Below are positions 40,924-49,446 of a stretch of 64,000 bases of DNA, piece by piece. The stretch comes from Allocatelliglobosispora scoriae (GTDB lineage Bacteria; Actinomycetota; Actinomycetes; Mycobacteriales; Micromonosporaceae): assembly GCF_014204945.1 (NCBI RefSeq), contig NZ_JACHMN010000002.1, forward strand, positions 558,001 to 622,000. The letters run 5' to 3'. Made by a program: the position numbers and the translations under genes. Under the pieces are notes generated by a model. The model saw only the letters and a program-made list of their open reading frames with translations, searched no databases and was not told where the DNA came from. Each line of letters opens with the position of its first letter. The stretch's first letter is position 1.

Positions 40924-40944
40924 GTCGACATCGAGGACTCGCCG

Positions 40945-41349
40945 ATGCCCCACGTGACGCTTTACGCGCTAGAGGAAGAGCTCACCGGTCGTGAACCCAT
41001 CCTCATCGCCGAACTGACCTCCGCCGTGGTGTCCGTCTACGGCGAATGGGTCCGGAGCTCAGTGGATGTCAAGCTTGTCGGCGTACCTGCGGGACGATGG
41101 GCTCGCGGCGGGGTAGCGGTCGCTTCGGCTGCACCCTCGGTTACCTTCGGCATGCGCGAGGACGTATTCGCACGACCGGATGCGGCCGGCGTCATCGCCC
41201 GCCTCGTCTCCGCATTCACCGATGCGGTCACGGCCGTGTTCGGCGACGGTTGCCGCGACGAAATCCTGGTCGAATTGGTCGGCCAGCCCACGTCCAGATC
41301 CGGGCTCGGCGGCAAGGTCATCAGCTTCGGCAGCGCAAGCGACTATTGA
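40945..41349 (+). CDS. Tautomerase-superfamily-like protein
   Basis: A 134-residue protein starting Met-Pro. Removal of Met would leave an N-terminal Pro, the catalytic base of the 4-oxalocrotonate tautomerase superfamily. The length is about twice a 62-residue tautomerase unit, and two beta-alpha-beta halves can be seen: one ends in VDVKLVGVPAGRWARGG, the second in DEILVELVGQPTSRSGLGG. This is like fused forms such as MIF-like or haloacrylate dehalogenase-like proteins. Assignment rests on Pro-1, length and internal symmetry. It may be transcribed with the next gene. Confidence 0.6.
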   Translation: MPHVTLYALEEELTGREPILIAELTSAVVSVYGEWVRSSVDVKLVGVPAGRWARGGVAVASAAPSVTFGMREDVFARPDAAGVIARLVSAFTDAVTAVFGDGCRDEILVELVGQPTSRSGLGGKVISFGSASDY

Positions 41350-41438
41350 CCGGCCACGGTGGCCGGGTGGCGGTCACAGCAGGCCGTGCTCGCGTAGCTG
41401 GTCTGGCCGCAGGCACCCGGTCAGGTTGTGCTGCGGGA

Positions 41439-42161
41439 ATGTCGTTGCGAATCGGGCTTGGGCGGCGAACGATCGGTGCCGTGTTGATCGTGGGTATGGA
41501 TACCGAGATCCCGGCCGGTGGCGTCGTCGTCGTCATCGACGTCATCCGGGCTTTCACGACGGCTGCGGTTGCTTTCGAACGTGGTGTGGCGGAGATCGCG
41601 TGTGCGCCGTCGGTCGAGGTCGGCCGAAGTCTGCGGCGGCTGTACCCGGACCGTCTTCTGGTCGGGGAGACCGGCGGGCTCAAGCCTGCGGACTTCGACT
41701 TCGGGAACTCGCCGTCGGAGATGTCGATGGCCCAGCTTGCAGGCCGGCGGCTGATCCAGGCGACGTCGAACGGAACGCTCGGGCTCGCCCGGTGTCGGGC
41801 TCCGGCGGCGCTGCTCGCGGTGTCGGCGCGCAATGTCGGTGCCACGGCTCGATGGATCGCGAGCAACCACGCCGACACTCCGTGCACTCTCGTCTGCACC
41901 GGGCGGACGGCTGAGGACTGGGCCTGTGCGAGATACCTGGGCGGCCTTCTCGACGGCTCGGCCCCGGTGCGGGCGGACCTGGTCACAGGCATCATGGAAG
42001 GGGCCGCGGAGCATGCCCGCCGTTATGCGCGGCTGCCCGCGTCCGAACGCGTCGATCTCTCCACGGACCTCCACTTCTGCTGCGACGTCGATCGATCCGC
42101 ATTCGCCATGGTCGGCGAAGTCCGCAACGACCACGTCGTCCTCGCCAGGGTGCCGTGCTGA
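41439..42161 (+). CDS. 2-phosphosulfolactate phosphatase family (ComB-like)
   Basis: A 240-residue protein. It has the family opening VVVVIDVIRAFTTAAVAFERG, then LVGETGGLKPADFDFGNSP, ATSNGTLG and SARNVGATARWI. The archetype ComB removes phosphate from 2-phosphosulfolactate in coenzyme M synthesis; most bacterial members have unknown substrates. Starts at 41439 and 41496 are both possible. The gene lies between two copies of a 41-bp direct repeat. Confidence 0.85.
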   Translation: MSLRIGLGRRTIGAVLIVGMDTEIPAGGVVVVIDVIRAFTTAAVAFERGVAEIACAPSVEVGRSLRRLYPDRLLVGETGGLKPADFDFGNSPSEMSMAQLAGRRLIQATSNGTLGLARCRAPAALLAVSARNVGATARWIASNHADTPCTLVCTGRTAEDWACARYLGGLLDGSAPVRADLVTGIMEGAAEHARRYARLPASERVDLSTDLHFCCDVDRSAFAMVGEVRNDHVVLARVPC

Positions 42162-42200
42162 ATCGGCACAGCTTCCCGCATGCGAGGGGGCGGCGCTTCG

Positions 42201-42241
42201 CTGCTTGGTCGCAGGCGACCTACCGGAGTCCGCCCGCTGCC
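42201..42241. repeat. Direct repeat B (41 bp)
   Basis: CTGCTTGGTCGCAGGCGACC and following bases match repeat A at 40883-40923 except for one position. It lies in a 120-base non-coding gap between convergent genes. Confidence 0.85.
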
Positions 42242-42283
42242 GTCTGACCTCGATGATGTGCCGACGACCGGCGCCGGCGCAGC

Positions 42284-43192
42284 TCAGCGTGTGGCCGCGT
42301 CGGTGATGATCGCCTGCAGCCGGGTCTGGCATTCGGCGACGAAGGCGGGATAGGTGTGCCAGTAGTACGAGATCCCGCTGGCACCGACCGCGATGGCCCA
42401 GGCGCGGGCGCGCGACCAGGTCACGTCGTCGAGATCCATGGCGTCCCAGTAGGCACGTCGAGCCTGGGGCGGCAAGTCCCACACCGTGGCGTGCTCGGCG
42501 TCGGGTAAGCCGATCGACAGGCCGCCGAAGTCGATGACCGCGTGCAGCCTCCCGCCCTGAACCAGCAGGTTGGCGGGTCTGAGGTCGCCGTGGAGCCACA
42601 CCTCGGGTCCGGTCCGCTCGGGCAGGGCGAGCGCGGCACGCCACAATCGTTCCAGGCCCTCGACGTCGATCTCCGCGCCGACGGTTGTCCGGCAGTCCGC
42701 GAGGCACCTGCTGATCCACTCGTCGCAGGCACGCAGATTTCCCCCGCGATACCAGCTCAGCTTCCCCGTGCGGGTCTCCCCCATCAGTTCTACGGCGTGG
42801 AGGTCCTGTACGACGGCCGCCAGATCGGCGCCGAATGCCGCCCAGTCCTGGACGGTGCCGGGCTGGACCTCGTCGCCCTCTATCCAGCGGTAGACCGACC
42901 ACGGCAACGGGAACGCAGCCGTGGCCGTACCGGCATGGAGAGGCTCCGGGACCGGGAACGCGAGCAGCGGCGCGAGCCGGGGAAGCCATTCCTGCTCCTT
43001 GCGCAGGGAGCGCGCCTTGTCCGCGGTTCGCGGCAGTCGCACGAGCAGATCGCCGCCCAGCCGGTACATGATGTTGTCGGTACCCGCGCCCGCCGGCGAC
43101 AGCGGCAGACGTGCCCACTGCGGGCACTGTTCTTCCAGCAACGATCTGATGATCACCCGATCGACCGGGACCTCATCCTGGTGCAGCGTCAC
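42284..43192 (-). CDS. Aminoglycoside phosphotransferase (APH) family protein
   Basis: A 302-residue kinase-fold protein. It has GAGTDNIMYRLGGDLLVRLP (ATP-binding strands), WLHGDLRPANLLV (catalytic loop with Asp and Asn) and AVIDFGGLSIG (DFG-like). These proteins phosphorylate aminoglycosides, macrolides or small metabolites; the real substrate here is unknown. GTG at 43192, with GGAAGA upstream, gives the best start; a TTG at 43228 would add 12 residues. Confidence 0.88.
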   Translation of the reverse strand: MTLHQDEVPVDRVIIRSLLEEQCPQWARLPLSPAGAGTDNIMYRLGGDLLVRLPRTADKARSLRKEQEWLPRLAPLLAFPVPEPLHAGTATAAFPLPWSVYRWIEGDEVQPGTVQDWAAFGADLAAVVQDLHAVELMGETRTGKLSWYRGGNLRACDEWISRCLADCRTTVGAEIDVEGLERLWRAALALPERTGPEVWLHGDLRPANLLVQGGRLHAVIDFGGLSIGLPDAEHATVWDLPPQARRAYWDAMDLDDVTWSRARAWAIAVGASGISYYWHTYPAFVAECQTRLQAIITDAATR

Positions 43193-43350
43193 GCTGAGAT
43201 CTTCCGCCGGATGTCGCGGGCGAACCAACGAGTTTCTGGTCGGCGCTGCCCGTTTCGCCGCCGTCCGTGGGACACCTTAACGGATCGCGTTCACTGAGCT
43301 GTCACACAGCGCCATGGTGATGTAGCGGAGCCATCACATACGGTTAAGTG

Positions 43351-44415
43351 ATGCCCCTCGATGATGTTCGGCTCACACCCGGCACGACCGTGGTCATCCC
43401 GCCGATCCCCCTCCGACTCCCCCTGGCCAGGCACCCTGACCTGGAGGCGATCGAGCCGGTCTGCCGGGCTTGGATCCGGCCATACCTGCTGCGCTACTTC
43501 GGCGACGGCGACCGGACCGACCGCTACCTGCGGCAGGGGATGTCGAGCTGGGGCGGGATGTGCTACCCGCACGCCCTGCCGGATCGACTGCTGCCGCTGC
43601 TCAACAGCATGTACGCGTTGACCGCCCTCGACGACGCCTTCAGCCATCCCGACATCATCGCCAGCGTGGCCGAGAGCTCCCGGCTGCGCGACCGCGTCGT
43701 CGACATCCTGCACGGCGCCGCACCCACCGCCGACCTGCCCATCGGCGAGCTGCTGCGGGCCGCCCTCGACCGGCTCGAACCCGGCATGACCCCGGGGATG
43801 CGGCAGCGGCAGGTGCGGCACATCACCGCGATCGCCGACAGCATGGTCGCCGAGGTCCGGGCCCGCACCGACGACGAGGCTGCGCCGGAGCTGGAGACCT
43901 ACCTGCGGGCGCGGATCACCAACTCCTTCGGCTACTGGGCGACCCTCATCACCGAGTACGCCATCGGCCAGGACCTGGGCCGGGAACTGGACGCGTCGGC
44001 CGACCTGCGCGACGCGCTGGACCTCGTCATCCGGCACATCAGCCTCGTCAACGACCTCTTCTCCTTCGCCAAGGAGTGGGAGGAGGGCGAGACGATGAAC
44101 GCCGTCTGGATCCTCTGCGCCCGGGAGTCCCTGTCGCTGCAGCAGGCGGTGGACCGCATCGCCGAGGAGTCGATCCGCGCCGAGGCGGCATTCATCGCCA
44201 CCGCCCGAGGGATCATCGCGGAGCGGCCGGAGCTGAGGCTCTACCTGACGGAGCTGGGCCACATGCTCACCGGCAGCATGCGCTTCCACCGGATGACGAG
44301 CCGCTATCACGGCTCCCAGCAGGAGATCGCCGGTGACTCCGCCGGGACCGACGCACCGACGACGCTTGTCATCCGCGCGATGGGCACGGTGCACCGCCCG
44401 CTGCCGAGGCCCTGA
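43351..44415 (+). CDS. Class I terpene synthase (sesquiterpene/monoterpene type)
   Basis: A 354-residue cyclase. The aspartate-rich metal site reads ALDDAFS, a variant of DDxxD. The second metal site is NDLFSFAKEWEEGE, an exact N-D-x-x-S-x3-E triad. A pyrophosphate-sensing Arg upstream of the NSE triad (RARITNS) and the C-terminal R-Y pair (MTSRYHG) are present. The family ionises a prenyl diphosphate and cyclises it, typically farnesyl diphosphate to a volatile sesquiterpene. No tailoring P450 is adjacent. GTG at 43348 directly before the ATG is an alternative start. Confidence 0.93.
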   Translation: MPLDDVRLTPGTTVVIPPIPLRLPLARHPDLEAIEPVCRAWIRPYLLRYFGDGDRTDRYLRQGMSSWGGMCYPHALPDRLLPLLNSMYALTALDDAFSHPDIIASVAESSRLRDRVVDILHGAAPTADLPIGELLRAALDRLEPGMTPGMRQRQVRHITAIADSMVAEVRARTDDEAAPELETYLRARITNSFGYWATLITEYAIGQDLGRELDASADLRDALDLVIRHISLVNDLFSFAKEWEEGETMNAVWILCARESLSLQQAVDRIAEESIRAEAAFIATARGIIAERPELRLYLTELGHMLTGSMRFHRMTSRYHGSQQEIAGDSAGTDAPTTLVIRAMGTVHRPLPRP

Positions 44416-44459
44416 CCCCGGTCGCGGCTACTCTTCGATCAAGAGATCGGGGAGGCGGC

Positions 44460-45041
44460 ATGACGGTGTGGGGCAGGCAATCCAGGCGCGATCTGGGGAT
44501 AACGGCGCTGGTGGAGGGATTCTTCGCGTCCGCGTGGTTCGGCTGGGGCGGCGGCGACGCACCAGCTCACTGGCAGACTCCGCTCATCGCGGGATCGATC
44601 GCCGCCGTGGCGCTCGCCGTCGTGGGGGCGATCGTCGGCTTCAGCAGCCCGGCGGCGACCGGGGTCGCGAGGGACCGGGCCGCCTCGCGCCGCTACGGCA
44701 TCATCACCGGCGTCGAGTTCACCGTGGCCGGCATCGGCGCGGCGATCCTCGGCACGACAGGACAGGCGGAGTTCATCGCGCCCTGGATCTGCCTCGTGGT
44801 CGGCCTGCATTTCCTGCCGCTCGCCGCGGTGCTGCGGGATCGGCTGCTGATCCCGCTGGGCCTGCTGCTCTGCTGTGTCGCCGTGGCGGGGACGGCCGTC
44901 GGGCTCTTCGGCACGATCGCCGCGGATGCCGTCACGGGTGCGGGCGCGGGGGTGCTGCTGCTCACCTTCGGTGCGATCGCGCTGGTCACGGGCCTGCGTA
45001 CCCCCAAGGGTGAGAGCACGCCCGTCTCAGCCGCAGGATGA
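44460..45041 (+). CDS. Five- to six-span membrane protein, unknown
   Basis: A 193-residue integral membrane protein. Hydrophobic segments include LIAGSIAAVALAVVGAIVG, FTVAGIGAAILGT, WICLVVGLHFLPLAAVL, LIPLGLLLCCVAVAGTAVGL and VLLLTFGAIALVTG. No transport or enzymatic signature is recognised. The last 69 bases are duplicated 1.1 kb downstream (46104-46172). It converges with the EamA gene, 8 bases away. Confidence 0.7.
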   Translation: MTVWGRQSRRDLGITALVEGFFASAWFGWGGGDAPAHWQTPLIAGSIAAVALAVVGAIVGFSSPAATGVARDRAASRRYGIITGVEFTVAGIGAAILGTTGQAEFIAPWICLVVGLHFLPLAAVLRDRLLIPLGLLLCCVAVAGTAVGLFGTIAADAVTGAGAGVLLLTFGAIALVTGLRTPKGESTPVSAAG

Positions 45042-45049
45042 CGCAGGGG

Positions 45050-46027
45050 TCAGATCCTGCGTCGTCGGGCCAAGAACACCCCGGTCAGCACCAGCGCCGT
45101 GCCGATCGCCATCCCGACGGTCACGCTCTCGTGCAGGACGAGCGCGCCGAGCGTGATCGACACCACCGGCAAAAGGTAGGTGACGACCGAGGCGGCCGTC
45201 GGTCCCTCGTCCGAGATGAGCCGGTAGTTCAGCACGTAGGCCGCGCCGGTACAGAGCATGCCGTGGATCAGGATGCTCACCACGGCGTCAGCACGCCAGG
45301 TGATCGGCTGCAGACCGGCGAACGGCAGTGCGAACGCCAGCAGCACGGTGGCCGCGCCGAGCTGGCTCGCGGACAGCATCAGCGGCGGCACCCCCCGGTT
45401 CGCGAGGAAGCGTCCCATGTAGACATAGCTGACGCCGTAGCTCGCCGCTGCGGCCAGGCAGGCGAGTCCGCCCACGGTGGCGATCTCGCCCGCGGCCCGC
45501 CACGGCGAGAAGATCACGATGGTGCCGAGGAATCCGAGTGATATGCCCAGCGCCCGGTACACGGTGATGGCCCGATCGCTGCCGGCGAGGTAGGCGATGG
45601 CCACGGTCCACAGCGGGGCGGTCGCGTTGAGGACACCCCCGACGTTGGAGTCCACGGTCTGCACACCGATGCCGATGAGCAGGTAGGGGATCGCATTCGC
45701 GACCACGGCGGCGACGAAGAGGTGGCCCCACGTGGAGGCCGTGCGCGGGAACCGCAACCCGCGCGACAGCGCGATCGGCGTCAGCACCACGAAACCGAGC
45801 AGCACCTGCAGGAAGACGAGTTGCATCGGGCTGAACCCGCGCAGTGCCACCTTGACCCAGAGGAAGCTCGATCCCCACAGCAGCGCGAGCAGTGCGAGCC
45901 GACCGACGGCAGCGCGCTTCACACCCGATCCCCGGACGGCAGGTCCGGCGGGATCGGCCGCAGGTTCGGTGATCAGCCCGTCGAGCGGCCGTCGCTCGCC
46001 GTCCGTGCCCGCCATAGCCCCGCCCAT
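45050..46027 (-). CDS. EamA/DMT-superfamily transporter (RhaT/YdcZ type)
   Basis: A 325-residue protein with ten predicted transmembrane helices in two EamA halves (LLALLWGSSFLWVKVALRGF and, in the second half, YMGRFLANRGV, LLPVVSITLGALVLHESVTV). The family exports amino acids, nucleosides or drugs; the substrate is not predictable. Starts at 46027 (MGGAMAG) or 46015 (MAGTDG) are both possible, and reading further upstream runs into the duplicated fragment of the neighbouring gene. Confidence 0.9.
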   Translation of the reverse strand: MGGAMAGTDGERRPLDGLITEPAADPAGPAVRGSGVKRAAVGRLALLALLWGSSFLWVKVALRGFSPMQLVFLQVLLGFVVLTPIALSRGLRFPRTASTWGHLFVAAVVANAIPYLLIGIGVQTVDSNVGGVLNATAPLWTVAIAYLAGSDRAITVYRALGISLGFLGTIVIFSPWRAAGEIATVGGLACLAAAASYGVSYVYMGRFLANRGVPPLMLSASQLGAATVLLAFALPFAGLQPITWRADAVVSILIHGMLCTGAAYVLNYRLISDEGPTAASVVTYLLPVVSITLGALVLHESVTVGMAIGTALVLTGVFLARRRRI

Positions 46028-46103
46028 CGCATCGAAGCTCTCGAAAGTCTCGCGCCACGATACCCATATCGGCGGGCGGGCGGGTCCAGCTCCGTTCGTC
46101 GAT

Positions 46104-46172
46104 GCGATCGCGCTGGTCACGGGCCCGCGTGCCCCCGACCCTGAGCGCACGCCGGTCTCAGCCGCCGGGTGA
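46104..46172 (+). pseudogene. Duplicated 3' end of the membrane-protein gene
   Basis: Sixty-nine bases including a stop codon match 44973-45041 at 59 positions and encode A-I-A-L-V-T-G...T-P-V-S-A-A-G in both. No start or upstream homology is seen, so this is a gene remnant left between the EamA and LLM genes. Confidence 0.85.
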
Positions 46173-46202
46173 GGCCTACCGGAAGGCCGAATTGATCATA
46201 GA

Positions 46203-47201
46203 ATGGGCGTCATGCGATTTGGACATTTTGTACCCCAGGGCTGGCGCCTCGACCTGGCCGGCGTGCCCGTCACGGAGCAGTGGGCGGTCATGCGCGACCT
46301 CGCCGTCTCCGCCGACGAAGGCCCCTTCGAGTCGATCTGGGTCTACGACCACTTCCACACCGTGCCGGTCCCGACCGATGAGGAGACCTACGAGGCCTGG
46401 ACGCTCATGGCCGCGTTCGCCGCGGTCACCAAGCGCGTGCGCCTCGGGCAGATGTGCACCTGCATGGCCTACCGCAATCCGGCCTATCTCGCCAAGGTCG
46501 CCGCGAGCATCGACGTCATCTCCGGCGGGCGGGTGGAGATGGGCATCGGAGCCGGTTGGTACGAGCACGAGTGGCTCGCCTATGGCTACGGCTTCCCGTC
46601 GGCGGGCGAGCGGCTCGCCAAGCTCGCCGAGGGCGTGGAGATCATGAAGCAGGCCTGGACGACCGGCACCTCGACGCTGCAGGGCAAGCACTACCAGGTC
46701 GACGGTGCGATCAACCGCCCGCTGCCGCTGCAGTCCGATGGCATCCCGCTGTGGATCGCCGGCGGTGGCGAGAAGAAGACCCTGCGCATCGCCGCGCAGT
46801 ACGCCAGCTACACCAACTTCGACGGCTCGCCCGACGGGTTCAAGCACAAGTCGGCGCTGCTCGCGCAGCACTGCAAGGACCTCGGCACCGACTTCGACGC
46901 GATCACGCGGTCGGCCAACTACAACGTCATCATCGGCGAGACCGAGTCCGACGTGGCCGACAAGCTGGCCTGGGTGCGGGCCCACTACCAGCCGCTGATC
47001 CCGGCCGACCGGCTCGACGGCGTCGCCGAGCAGTACGCCTCCGGCCCGCTCGTCGGCACACCGGAGCAGATCGTGGCGAAGCTGACGGAGATGGATGCGC
47101 TGGGCATGACCTACGCGATCACCTACTTCCTCGACGCGGCCTACGACCGCAGCAGCATCGACCTGTTCGCCACGAAGGTCATCCCGGCGCTCGCCGGATG
47201 A
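46203..47201 (+). CDS. LLM-class F420-dependent oxidoreductase
   Basis: A 332-residue luciferase-like (TIM-barrel) protein. It has GHFVPQGWRLDL, ESIWVYDHF, MAYRNPAYLAKVAASIDVIS, RVEMGIGAGWYEHEW and PLWIAGGGEKKTLRIAA, as in F420-dependent LLM enzymes of actinomycetes. These use F420 or FMN to oxidise or reduce small organic substrates. Starts at 46203 and 46212 are close; neither has an ideal ribosome site. A 24-bp perfect inverted repeat follows the stop codon. Confidence 0.92.
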   Translation: MGVMRFGHFVPQGWRLDLAGVPVTEQWAVMRDLAVSADEGPFESIWVYDHFHTVPVPTDEETYEAWTLMAAFAAVTKRVRLGQMCTCMAYRNPAYLAKVAASIDVISGGRVEMGIGAGWYEHEWLAYGYGFPSAGERLAKLAEGVEIMKQAWTTGTSTLQGKHYQVDGAINRPLPLQSDGIPLWIAGGGEKKTLRIAAQYASYTNFDGSPDGFKHKSALLAQHCKDLGTDFDAITRSANYNVIIGETESDVADKLAWVRAHYQPLIPADRLDGVAEQYASGPLVGTPEQIVAKLTEMDALGMTYAITYFLDAAYDRSSIDLFATKVIPALAG

Positions 47202-47256
47202 GTCGTGGTGGAGCGGGTGTCACGGAGACCGACGTGACACCCGCTCCACCACGACT
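47201..47256. terminator. 24-bp perfect inverted repeat after the LLM gene
   Basis: The 24 bases at 47201-47224 (beginning AGTCGTGGTGGAGCGGGTGT) are the exact reverse complement of 47233-47256, with an 8-base loop. It begins on the last base of the stop codon and is followed by TTT, so it can act as a terminator. Its length is more like the palindromic elements elsewhere in the window. Confidence 0.85.
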
Positions 47257-47394
47257 TTCACGTCTCCTCATCCGAAAGATGAGGGCAGTGTCCCGATCAT
47301 GCCTCCGGATTTCCGCGCGACGGAACTCCGGATTGACGGCTCATCGGACAACGCCAAGCCTGACTGAGGAATGACCTGCTCAGGAGGGTTTGCG

Positions 47395-47885
47395 ATGATC
47401 CAGCAAGACCATCAGTTCTCCACGTTGTCGACGGCGGGGCCGATCGAGGACCTGCTGGCACGGATCTGCGTGAAAGAGCCTTATTTCGCGTTGACCGATC
47501 TTCGCCGCGATGGCAGCCGGCTGATGGCGGGCATCCCCGTGCAGTGTCTGCCGGGTCTGGAGGCTACGCCGATCACCTCGGCGGAAGCCGGTCGTCACCT
47601 CGCCATTCTCGGCTCCTGCGCAGCCGCGGCGGTCAATCCGTCACCGCAGCGGCATTTCTATCTCGCCCGTGCTGCACAGTGCGAATGGATTCACCCGGAG
47701 CCCTGGTTGTTCACCGGTGAGCCCCTGGTCGGCCAGGCGACGGCAGAGTTCCTGTCGCGCAGGCTGGTCGCGGCGACGACGCTGCTGACCACGCAGCGCG
47801 GCACGCCGCTGACCGTTTCACCTGCGAGGCCACCGTCGACGAGACGCGCATCGCATTCAGCGAGACCCACCTGCGTCTTCCATGA
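47395..47885 (+). pseudogene. Hotdog-fold/FcoT-like small protein with a frameshift
   Basis: Starts at an ATG after AGGAGG. About 140 residues read well (ARICVKEPYFALTDLRRDGS, AGRHLAILGSCAAAAVNPS, HFYLARAAQCEW), suggesting a hotdog-type thioesterase or dehydratase-like protein. Near base 47810 the frame changes: one frame gives low-complexity sequence for another 120 codons, while the next frame gives a natural end, RFTCEATVDETRIAFSETHL and a stop at 47883-47885. One inserted or lost base explains this. The family call is weak. Confidence 0.55.
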
Positions 47886-47891
47886 CTCGCG

Positions 47892-48053
47892 TCACGGAAT
47901 GCAGCCCGCGCAGTGCGGCCACGGCTCCGGATCGCCGACGGCGGCGACCGGGATCGCGGTCGCCGGGGCGGCGGTCGGGATGCCGTGGCCGCCGGCGAGC
48001 AGCAGGAAGCCCAGGACGAGGCAGGCGAGCAGGGTACGAGTGGCGTTGGTCAT
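47892..48053 (-). CDS. 53-residue exported peptide ending HCAGCIP
   Basis: Starts at an ATG that overlaps the stop of the LuxR-type gene by four bases, so the two are translated together. Residues 5-25 form a strongly hydrophobic signal or membrane segment (LLACLVLGFLLLAGG). The mature part is short, Ala/Pro-rich and ends EPWPHCAGCIP with two cysteines. The WP-H-C motif recalls the WPC of the 29-residue peptide across the divergent promoter. It could be a signalling peptide read by the regulator, a second substrate peptide, or a small lipoprotein-like factor. Confidence 0.65.
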   Translation of the reverse strand: MTNATRTLLACLVLGFLLLAGGHGIPTAAPATAIPVAAVGDPEPWPHCAGCIP

Positions 48054-49093
48054 CGACGCTCCGTTGAGTCGTGGGCGGGTCGGACGGGCGGCAGGTGGGC
48101 GGCGCGCAGGATGCCGAGCGCGAGCCCGAGCTGGAACCGGTTCTCCACGTGGAGCCGGTCCATCAGCCCTCGGATGATCTTCGTCACCGAGCGGACGCCG
48201 ATGCGCAGCTCCCGCGCGGCCGAGGCGTCGGTGTGCCCCTGGGCCAGCAGGGCGACGAGGTTCTGCTCCCGGGGTGTGAGCGCGGTCGACGGCATGCGGT
48301 GCTCCTCCGGGTCGATCGCCGCGGCCCAGTGCCGCTCGAACTGGGCGAGCAGCGCCTCGACCAGCGGCGGCTGGGAGATCTCGAGGAATCCACGGTCGTG
48401 GTCGTGCGGGACGAGCGGGAACAGCGCCACCCGGCGGTCGATGACGAAGAGCTTGAGCGGCACGTCCAGGCTGTCGCGGCTCTCCATCCGCAGCCGCCCG
48501 AGTTCGCGGATCTCCGGCCGCAGCGCATCGCCGTCGAGCGGCGGCGGGCCGATCGTCCTGGTCGGGATGCCCCGGGCGTGCAGCGCCCGGTGGATGGGGA
48601 GCGCCGCCTGCGCCACCTCGACGTCCATCGACTGCTCGATGTTCATCGCGAGGTGCTCGTGGCGCTCTATCGCCACCAGTGCGGCGAGCCGGTCGCGGGC
48701 CGCCTGACGGGTCGGCAGGTGCTGGATCCCGTACCCCAGCATGGTGTTGCGGTCCGGCGCGAGACGGTGCAGGAGGTCGCGGTGGCGCTGGTGCTGGTCC
48801 TGGCCGTCGAAGGGGCGTGACCGGCTGCGCCGCAGGTCGGCGACGACCTCGGCGGGCGGCCGGGGGTGCCACCGCCGCTGCGGGTCGAGGGTGACCGCGT
48901 TGATCGCCTGCAGCTCGCCGAGCGCGTCGCGGACCCGCTGCCGGCCGAGCCCGAGGTCGTCGGCGATCCGCGCTGCGGTGCCCGCTCCGCGCGTGACGAT
49001 GGCGCGGTAGACGAGATCCGCGTCGGGAGACCTGCCCCAGCGCACCAGCGACGGGATCGGCGCACCGGCGGAGAACCGCTGGTCGTCGGTCAT
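48050..49093 (-). CDS. LuxR-type regulator with TrmB-like N-terminal domain
   Basis: A 347-residue protein. The N-terminal part looks like a winged helix of the TrmB type (DLVYRAIVTRGAGTAARIAD then LGRQRVRDALGELQ). A middle region of about 150 residues resembles the effector part of these regulators. The C-terminus is a LuxR DNA-binding domain (ALTPREQNLVALLAQGHTDA, ARELRIGVRSVTKIIRGLMD). Such proteins with two DNA-binding-like ends are common beside actinomycete peptide clusters. It is divergent from the 29-residue peptide gene, and two kinds of repeated sites lie between them. It is co-translated with the 53-residue peptide. The ATG at 49093 follows a GGGAGAGGGGG stretch. Confidence 0.88.
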   Translation of the reverse strand: MTDDQRFSAGAPIPSLVRWGRSPDADLVYRAIVTRGAGTAARIADDLGLGRQRVRDALGELQAINAVTLDPQRRWHPRPPAEVVADLRRSRSRPFDGQDQHQRHRDLLHRLAPDRNTMLGYGIQHLPTRQAARDRLAALVAIERHEHLAMNIEQSMDVEVAQAALPIHRALHARGIPTRTIGPPPLDGDALRPEIRELGRLRMESRDSLDVPLKLFVIDRRVALFPLVPHDHDRGFLEISQPPLVEALLAQFERHWAAAIDPEEHRMPSTALTPREQNLVALLAQGHTDASAARELRIGVRSVTKIIRGLMDRLHVENRFQLGLALGILRAAHLPPVRPAHDSTERR

Positions 49094-49161
49094 CTCGACC
49101 CCCTCTCCCGACACCGTCCGGTCGGTCCGTCGAGACGGCCGACCGGTCGGCAACAGGCATC

Positions 49162-49202
49162 ACCATAGCTCTTCATCAATATATAGACCATAGCCATTCA
49201 TC
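49162..49202. promoter_or_regulatory. Two direct repeats, candidate regulator sites
   Basis: ACCATAGCTCTTCATC (49162-49177) and ACCATAGCCATTCATC (49187-49202) are 25 bp apart, start to start, in an AT-rich stretch just upstream of the LuxR-type gene. Spacing is about 2.5 helical turns. They may bind that regulator or form a divergent promoter. Confidence 0.55.
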
Positions 49203-49260
49203 GATGCTTAACATCCCCCGTTCACCCGATCCACACGGCGGGAGCAGCCGGACCGCGCCG

Positions 49261-49333
49261 GTGCGCGATCGCGCACAGCACCGGCGGGCCCGGAACAGGC
49301 ACGACGGCCGCGACGGCGTGCGCGATCCCGCAC
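49261..49333. promoter_or_regulatory. Pair of 16-bp palindromes upstream of the 29-residue peptide gene
   Basis: GTGCGCGATCGCGCAC (49261-49276) is a perfect palindrome. GTGCGCGATCCCGCAC (49318-49333) differs at one base, 57 bp away. They sit 110-190 bases before the peptide start and are good operator candidates. Confidence 0.55.
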
Positions 49334-49446
49334 GCCCACCTGTACATCGTTGACGGTCGATGGCAGTTGCCCCGACTCTTGGACCCCAGGCGGGCACCGC
49401 TGCCGCCGACCCGATGACCGATCGAGCACTCGTGGGGAGGTTCCCA

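Noticed and set aside
49205-49351. Short plus-strand reading frame of 49 codons upstream of the peptide gene
   Set aside because: No ribosome site, Arg/Pro/His-rich composition and overlap with the candidate operator palindromes.
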